Source of the DNA: Acytostelium subglobosum LB1
Taxonomy: Eukaryota > Evosea > Eumycetozoa > Acytosteliales > Acytosteliaceae
Reading direction: 5' to 3'
NCBI RefSeq assembly: GCF_000787575.1
Contig: NW_012236532.1
Span: 620,001 to 684,000 of the forward strand
Length of the DNA stretch: 64,000 nucleotides
The translations under genes and the position numbers were made by a program. How positions within the stretch are numbered: the stretch's first letter is position 1; each line of letters opens with the position of its first letter. Below the pieces are notes generated by a model. The model was not told the origin of the DNA. It saw nothing but the letters and a program-made list of their open reading frames with translations, and ran no database searches. This document shows, piece after piece, positions 57,664 to 64,000 of the stretch.

Positions 57664-58280
57664 ATGGGCAAGAAACTTGAAATGTTCCTTAGGATTATGG
57701 TGATCTTCTGTGCAATTGCACTGGGTGGTCTGACAGCACCATACTTTATCTACATGGTGGAGGCCTACAACGTAAAGGCATGGCTAGCCTTTGGACTCTA
57801 CATTGCATCAGCATTCATCCTATTGGTGCTGGCCGTTATAGGTCTTATCTCTGCTATTAAGAAGAACAGAGGTTTACTCCTTTATGTATGTTGTCATTGT
57901 TCAAACTCAAACACAAACTCAAACAAAACACTTACTCAAACTCAATCAATCAATCAAACTCATTAGTTCGCAATGACCAACATGGTAATGTTGATCTTTG
58001 GAGTGGCTCAGATCATTGTAACATCATTGACATTGACCAACTGTGATGATGAGAACAACAACTTCAACTTCCTCTGCTCAAAGAACACAGCTGGTTACTT
58101 TGCACCAGTTGCCGTCTTGCTCTTTATCAATGTATGTATTGGAGATTGATTGATTGATTGAATGATTGGATCAGATGCTAACACATTACATTTGTTGTTG
58201 TCCATTAGTTGATCGCTACTGTATTCTCACTTGTTCTGCGATGGAAGTTGGTCAACGACACCAAGGGAGACTACTATTGA
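57664..58280 (+). CDS. small four-pass membrane protein
   Basis: Three exons (57664-57885, 57967-58131, 58209-58280) give 152 residues with four hydrophobic segments: about 8-30 (FLRIMVIFCAIALGGLTAPY), 39-63 (after KAWLAF), 75-95 (MTNMVMLIFGVAQIIVTSL) and 115-137 (APVAVLLFINLIATVFSLVL). Both termini should face the cytoplasm, with basic ends KKLE and RWKLVNDTKGDYY. Two Cys residues flank the short loop between helices 3 and 4 (TNCDDENNNFNFLC) and may form a disulfide. The layout is tetraspanin-like, but there is no CCG motif and the large loop is short, so I leave the family open. It converges on PRMT5 with 110 bases between stops. Confidence 0.82.
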
Positions 58281-58390
58281 TCGATCGATCGAATAAATGG
58301 AGACTCCAAAGTAGAGTGCGACAATGGCTATTTATTAAGTTACTCAAACATACACAACAACTCCAGCGACATGACTGATTGATTGATTGA

Positions 58391-60436
58391 TCAAAGTCCA
58401 ATCCAGTATGATCTTCCACCTGGATTGTGGATGGCACTGATTGATGGTGATGTGACAGCCCACTCGTACCATACCTTGGCCCTGGTGGCATTGCGCCAAA
58501 AGTGAACAGTGATTGTGTTGTTGCCATTGACATTGATTGGCTCGCGTATTGGGAAGAATATGGGGAACCAACTGAACATGCCCGTGGAGAAGTTGGCCGG
58601 GTTGATGCTGAGATGCACGTCGCCGTACAGACAGCAGTCAAAGTAGCCGATGAAGCCATGCAGGGTGGAGTCTGTGGGGCAGGTGAATGTGCACGATCCA
58701 TAGCGCGTGTTATCAACGTCCACAGGTATGTTGGCGCCTTGGGGTCCAGCCTTCATCTGTTGCTTCTGCAGCTCCTCGTTTGGATGAGCAAAGGTGAAGA
58801 GTGGCTGCGACGTGGCCATCTGGAAGAAGTTGTGTGCCTTGACCACATAGGGCATCTCAAAGTGCTTCTGGAGATTCCAGCAGGCCACCTCGTTGTAGAG
58901 CTTGGACGAGGAGATGGGCGCCAAGTACGACGTGTACCACGCGGGGATGCTGATGCCGCCGTCAGTTCGCAGGAAACGCTGCGCGCCATCCAAACACTCG
59001 GGACTGAGCTCGTTGTCGCCGAACGAGCCCAACAACTCGCTCACCATGATGTCGGCGCGCTCGGTGGTTTGCCAGTGACGCATGTCGCACTCGACAATAG
59101 TCACAATGTCCTGCCACTGCTCCATTACAATGCGGTTCCTCAGAGTAACGATTGCGTTGGGGTTCTTCTCGACGGCAAACACCTTGATCGTGCGCTGCGC
59201 CTCTTGTGACGCCAGGATGGCCGCTTTGATGAGCGGGCCACGACCTGCTCCCACGACCATCACGGTCGAGACGTAGTCGGGGGCGGTGCGCTCGACCAGG
59301 GCTTTGGCAATGGCGTTCTTGTACTCGAGGTACTTGACTGGATCGCGTTCGAATATCTCATAAGTCTGTGATTCCAGGTTGTCCATCAGTGGCTGAAGTG
59401 GCATTTGGAGATAGTCCAAGTATGGCTGTTCAAAGCTTTCCAGCTCTGTGATTGGTGATTGAGTCTGATGAAGGTGATACAAGTAGTTATAATAGTCTGC
59501 CACATTGTCAACATTGCCACTGATTACGAATTGGATGTTATACTATGATTGATTGATTGAATGAATGAATGAGTTAGTTCCAGTGATTGATTGATCGATT
59601 GATTGAGTGGGAATCCAGTCAACATGATAGTCTGTTTGATATCATACTTTGAATATCCGTCCAAGGAGGTCCCTGTGCTTCTTTGTGAGCGTTGGATATC
59701 CTTTCTTGTTGGGTATGAATATGCTGGTTGGTACAAAGACACATTTGATAGGCTCGCCAAGCCATTGATCGAGGATGTCCTGTGAGGGAAGGTCAGCAGT
59801 GATCTCCAGAACAGGGTGTAGTGAGGGATGGTGATTGCAAAGAAGTCTAAAGTTGTTCCACCACGTCCATGTATTGATATCTGCTTCGTCGTTGCCTGTG
59901 ATGACGCGGTCGATCTGCTGCTCGGGCGCGACCAACGGTATCCTCATCCAAAGTCGCATCGTCGTCAGTGATTGCAGCGTCTGATTGATGATCTGTGCGT
60001 ATGCGGGTGACAGACGAGTGGGTGGCGGAATCAGCAGTGCTGGCACGGCAAGATGCGCCGCCCATGATATCTCTTGGCGCATGGCCGCCACGCTGCTCTT
60101 GCGAATCTGCTGGTCGGGCGAGTCCACATCCAACCATGTTGAGAGTTTGGGCACGATGGCCGATTTCCATTGTGATGAGTCGAGCAATAGGTCGGAGCGC
60201 GTGAATGGCTGGTTGCCCTGCATCTCGTGGTAGCGGACGTAGCGTGGGTGAGCGATTGGTATGACCAAGAAGTCGAGTGTCGTGTCGGCCACCAGACTAG
60301 GCAAGTCGCTCACGTGATTATACTCCACACCACATGAGAATGGGTAATGTGTTGTCGGGGCAGAGCTGTCATCCCAACTCGCATCAGTGTCATGTTGTTG
60401 TTGTGTATCTGTTGGTGTGTTGTGTGACTTGTTCAT
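58391..60436 (-). CDS. prmt5: protein arginine methyltransferase 5
   Basis: Type II arginine methyltransferase making symmetric dimethylarginine on Sm proteins and histones. Two exons (60436-59648 and 59542-58391) give 646 residues, near the 642 of D. discoideum PRMT5. The N-terminal TIM-barrel region is encoded by exon 1. Exon 2 opens YNIQFVISG and carries the [14 protein letters not shown] signature, the AdoMet-binding [21 protein letters not shown], and the double-Glu loop [15 protein letters not shown]. The C-terminus [20 protein letters not shown] matches the family barrel end. Both catalytic Glu residues are present. No partner subunit gene (MEP50) is in the window. Confidence 0.96.
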
Positions 60437-60644
60437 TCTTCACTCTTTCTTTATGTGTAAAGTATGTTTGATTGTTTGCTTGAAGTCGTCTGGTCAGATG
60501 AATGGACCTACTTTGTCAAAAATCATAGGAACCTCCCTTTGAAAAAAATGATCAAAGTTTGGTTTTGTTTGATCTGAAGGTGTACTGATCAGTAGACAAG
60601 AAAGTCTATGGGTCATTACAATTATGGAGATACTTTATTTATTA

Positions 60645-61382
60645 TTAGTTTCCAAATAGTTTGTCATAGTGATGGAGTTTGAGATGACAGTTTGGACAAT
60701 TGTGAACTACATCTTTTAGAGAATCCATTGCAAATGGTATGAAACAACAACCAAATACACATCCAATTATTATTAATATTATAACTACAACCCATACCAA
60801 CAATCCAATTACATAATGTGTCTCTGTTACAATATACTCTTGACATCTTGGGCATACAATCTCTGATGGTCTAATCAATCAATCAAACAATAGAGTGTTA
60901 GTTATTTAACTACTTTTAGTTTTATCAAGTTTGATAACTTACATATCACCTAACATTAGTTTATATTGTGTTGGGTCATGTTGTAGATGGAGATCTGATG
61001 GAGTGAACGAGGATTGGATTGGTGGATAATTGGGTGCAGGGTACTTCCTGGGTGTATGAGGTTGTTTGAAAGGTAGGTCTGGATTGTGTACATCGATATT
61101 ATTATCTTTTGGTTCTTGTTTAGATTGTACTGGTGTTAATTTATCTTTTTCCAGGTGTTGAAAAGATGGTATTTGTTGTTGTGAAAGTGTGATTGATTGT
61201 GTATTTAGGTGATGTTGTTGATGGATTTGAATGAAAGATGATTCATTGGCTAATGGTAATGTTGGAGGTTGAGGTGGAGGTGGAGGTATAAATTGATATG
61301 GTAGAACTTGATTTGTTATCTGATTCAATTCTATATTACTATTATTATTATTATTATTATTCTCAAATGGATTTTGCCCCAT
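60645..61382 (-). CDS. LITAF-domain membrane protein
   Basis: Two exons (61382-60943 and 60870-60645) give 221 residues. The first 145 residues are low complexity: Asn run, Pro-rich (PPPPPQPP), Gln/His/Ser-rich, with a PSAP-free but Pro/Tyr-bearing stretch. The C-terminal 75 residues are a full LITAF domain: VCPRCQEYIVTETHY, a hydrophobic hairpin (GLLVWVVVIILIIIG, then GCCFIPFAM), and HNCPNCHLKLHHYDKLF. The two CxxC knuckles bind one zinc and the hydrophobic part inserts in the membrane on the cytosolic side. LITAF proteins act at endosomes in trafficking. Acceptor choice restores ATA (Ile) at the junction. Confidence 0.93.
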
Positions 61383-62360
61383 TTCTTATATATCTATAAA
61401 TAAATAATATATATAAAAGGGATATCCAACAAATTGATGTTGTATCTCCTTAAATTGTACTTGATTGACTAGAGTGTTACAGAAACAAACTCATTAATTT
61501 AGGATTGAATTGAATGAGATTGGGTCTTTGAAATTCCAAATATCTGATTGATTGATTGAGTTATTGTTAGATTGATGGGAAGTAAGAAGAGTCGTGTATG
61601 GACATGGAATCATAATATTCTCTAACTCTCTGATCAATTTCTTAAGATTGTCTAACCCTGCCATACATTACTATCGCTGGGCTTATTCCAAAAATGATTT
61701 TTAGTTGAAGGTACTCAGATGTGAATCCAATTCATAGAGTGCCATTGAGTGTAAGCTGCATCTCTCTGTCATTCACTGTGTGAGAGCAAGTAACTCACTC
61801 ACTGATCGCTGCGATCAATCACGCAAATGCAAGTGAAAATACGTTGAAGTCCTTGTTGTCCACTTCAGCGAAAAAAACAACTTGTCAAGGAAAACACACG
61901 TGCCTCGTTTCGGGTCCACTCATAAGATTCTTTTTGGCTGGGAGAAAGACCTGTCGATGTACTTTCGCCGATTGGCGAATTGGGAACGACCGTGAGTCGG
62001 TCAGCCCAGTCATAGACAAGGCTCTAACCATTGGAGTCGAGGAAGTACATCAATGTTTCTTTGCTACCTTTCCACATGTAACTAATGTGTGAGAGGTCGC
62101 GATCGAATGATAACCATTGTTGGAAATATCCTGGACTTGATTGTTAAAGACCATCCATCATTCTTTCATTGCCTTCTAGTGCCTAGTAGGTTACATTCGT
62201 GTACATGAGTGACTCCTGATCTCACTTTGTTATACATACCAAGAGGTGGTCCAAGTGTTTATTATTTAAGTTGATGGAGGGCCAAGGCCAGGCTGAACAT
62301 AACCATGACCATGGCCAAAGGGATAAGACAGTCAGTCAAGTCAAGTCTTGTTTCCATTCT
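61383..62360. other. intergenic with a possible structured RNA
   Basis: Divergent to LITAF and downstream of the acyl-CoA synthetase. At 61936-62006 two strong hairpins lie close together: TTCGCC-GATT-GGCGAA (61964-61979) and GACCG-TGAGT-CGGTC (61988-62002), flanked by GGCT (61936) and AGCC (62003) that could close a three-way junction. No coding frame is convincing. See findings. Confidence 0.4.
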
Positions 62361-64000
62361 CTAGTCCAAGTTGCGGTACATGTCATCGATGGCATGCTTG
62401 TAGCGATCCTTGATCTGTTGTCTCTTGAGCTTGAATGATGGCGTCAATAGACCGTTCACATCACTGAAGGCCTCGGAGATGAGGTGCACTCTCTTGGGGA
62501 TCTCAAAGCCAAACAGTTTGGTCTGGCGGGCAGTGCTCTCCATGTCCTTCAGCACAATTTGGTTGAGCTCACGGTTGCTGCACAGCTGCTCGAAGCTGGC
62601 CACGATGCCCTTGAGCTTGGCCCACTCCTCCACCTTGTCTGGATGCGGGTGGACGATGGCCACCAGGTTGGCTTTTTGAGAGTCGCCATAGATGAACACC
62701 TGGGCCACCCACTGGCTGTTGAGCAATGCGCCCTCGACCCTCTCGACGGCCACATACTCTCCCTGTGACAGCTTGAATATGTTCTTCTTCCTATCAATGA
62801 TGCTCAATGATCCATCACGATTCCATCTTCCAATGTCACCTGTTGCGAACCATCCATCTTTGAAGTCTTGTTGTCTGTAGTTGATTGATTGATTGAGTGA
62901 GCGTTAGTGAGTTGAATGATTGATTGATTGATTGAATGAGTGAATGAATGAGACATACGTCTTGGCATCATCTTTGAAGTAACCGATGGCGACTGATGGT
63001 CCTCTCAAGTGCACCTCTCCGCATGGTGGGTTGGAGGTTGTGTAATAGTTGAGCTCTGGTACATCCACCAACTTGGCCTCAACAGAGACAAAGGGTGGTC
63101 CAAGACTGCCAACACTAGAGTCTTGCAGGAGCTTGACGGCAGTGCCTCCACATGTCTCAGTCAGACCATATCCTTGTACTACAACACAGGAGAAGCAACT
63201 AGTTGGTAGAGGATGGGAGGGGATGTTGGTTGGCATGCACACGTTCGAGCCAGGCGCGAGATGATGTGATTAAGTACTTACACTCTGAGGAAGATCTCTG
63301 TGTCAGCGGAGAGAGGTGCACTGCCAGACAGGATAACACGGACTTGTCCACCAAGTGCCAACTTTAGCTTGGCAAAGACAAGGAAGTTTAGGAAGGCCTC
63401 GAGAAGGGGCATCTTGAAGCCGTACAGGATGGACAAGTACTTGAGTTTGTAGGCCAGCATGAAGATTGAGCGACGCAGTGGACGCTGCTTGGAGATCTCC
63501 TTGAACACGCCAGCCTTGATACGCTCAAACACACGCGGCACACCGACAAAGAGTGTTGGACGCAGTATCTTGATCTCGGGTAGGATCTTGGTGATGTCGC
63601 CACAGAAGATGCCGATGCGACCGCCATAGTGGTAGGCCAAGAAGACGATGATGCGCTCCATGATGTGTGCATAGGGCAGATAGGAGTAGTGTGCGTCTGT
63701 TTCATTGATATAGTCGATGTATTTCTTCACGGCATTGACCACGGCAATGACGTTCCTATGTGTGATCATCACTCCCTTTGGGTCGCCAGTCGTTCCACTA
63801 GTGTACATAATCGTGCACAAGTCGTCGGCTGTTGGTGGCACATGTCTATGCTTGATCTTGGCCAGCTTGCCCTGTTTGTATTGTGTTGGCGCGCGCGTTA
63901 GACTATTTCATTCGCTCATCAACTCAATCCATCGTTCAACTTACGATGGCGTAGATCTGGTCGAGGGTGTATAGGTTGATGTTGTTGTCTCTGAAGTCCT
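62361..64000 (-). CDS. long-chain fatty acyl-CoA synthetase, N-terminal part outside window
   Basis: Activates long-chain fatty acids to acyl-CoA with ATP. Exons visible in order: 64000-63945 (partial, continuing outside), 63871-63282, 63198-62959, 62874-62361 (stop). Family motifs: the AMP-binding P-loop YTSGTTGDPKGVMITHRN, HIMERIIVFLAYHYGG, LSGSAPLSADTEIFLRV, QGYGLTETCGGT, the CGEVHLRGPSVAIGYF region, GWFATGDIGRW, and the C-terminal signature IIDRKKNIFKLSQGEYVAVE. The catalytic motifs are intact. The acceptor at 63199-63200 was chosen over a closer AG because it gives FLRVCFSCVVVQGYGLTET in phase. The N-terminal third lies beyond position 64000. Confidence 0.95.

Noticed and set aside
59570-59647. 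PRMT5 intron reading [11 protein letters not shown] in a shifted frame, similar to the exon 2 opening
   Set aside because: The phase-consistent junction uses the TATAACATCC acceptor at 59542, which matches PRMT5 (YNIQFVISG). The intron reading runs into TTGA/TCAA repeats and is likely chance.
61936-62092. tRNA-like D arm (TGGTTAGAGC) on the minus strand
   Set aside because: No acceptor stem or T arm of tRNA type can be formed around it.
1-64000. Virus-like or transposable element remains
   Set aside because: No reverse transcriptase, integrase, capsid or transposase motif and no long terminal or inverted repeats were recognised by eye.

Overview
The window is nuclear DNA from a social amoeba (dictyostelid). 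The evidence is short AT-rich introns with GT..AG ends packed with TTGA/TCAA tetranucleotides, Asn, Gln and Ser homopolymer tracts in proteins, and proteins that match amoebozoan families in length. Exons are clearly less AT-rich than those of Dictyostelium discoideum, so a species outside the very AT-rich D. discoideum/D. purpureum group is likely. I see no rRNA, CRISPR array, confident tRNA or recognisable virus-like element.

Layout. 0.1-2.3 kb: V-ATPase subunit A (minus). 3.1-5.0 kb: two small unidentified genes. 5.3-7.0 kb: a SID-1/CREST-family membrane protein without an ectodomain (minus). 8.0-8.7 kb: an Asn/Ser-rich protein. 9-12 kb: mostly simple repeats with some possible exons. 12.3-13.9 kb: catalase. 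14.6-15.6 kb: EF-hand protein. 15.8-18.5 kb: LISK-type kinase with a long acidic tail and a CaaX-like end. 19.3-19.8 kb: MOSC protein. 19.8-31.0 kb: an accessory block of five leucine-rich-repeat-like genes interleaved with one intact secreted trehalase and two trehalase relics. 31.5-34.1 kb: an ankyrin-like protein. 34.6-41.2 kb: a 2105-residue UBR-type N-recognin ubiquitin ligase. 41.6-44.7 kb: a PTEN phosphatase fused to five LIM domains. 45.0-45.7 kb: ribosomal protein L37. 45.7-49.3 kb: gene-poor. 49.3-50.2 kb: tandem CCCH zinc-finger protein. 50.5-52.6 kb: TUG/ASPSCR1-like UBX protein. 52.8-55.7 kb: CH-CH-IQ-DH-PH Rho guanine-nucleotide exchange factor. 57.7-58.3 kb: four-pass membrane protein. 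58.4-60.4 kb: PRMT5. 60.6-61.4 kb: LITAF-domain protein. 62.4-64.0 kb: long-chain acyl-CoA synthetase, running off the window.

Most genes are unrelated housekeeping or signalling genes. Several touch membrane and actin signalling (PTEN-LIM, RhoGEF, acylated kinase) or ubiquitin/p97 turnover (UBR ligase, TUG). The strongest candidate for something undescribed is the PTEN-C2-LIM5 fusion, in which a lipid phosphatase with an intact active site shares one open exon with the first LIM domain. The second is the trehalase/LRR block, whose relics suggest repeated duplication of a two-gene unit followed by decay.

All exon boundaries were inferred by eye from GT/AG sites, reading phase and protein family similarity, with no transcript data.
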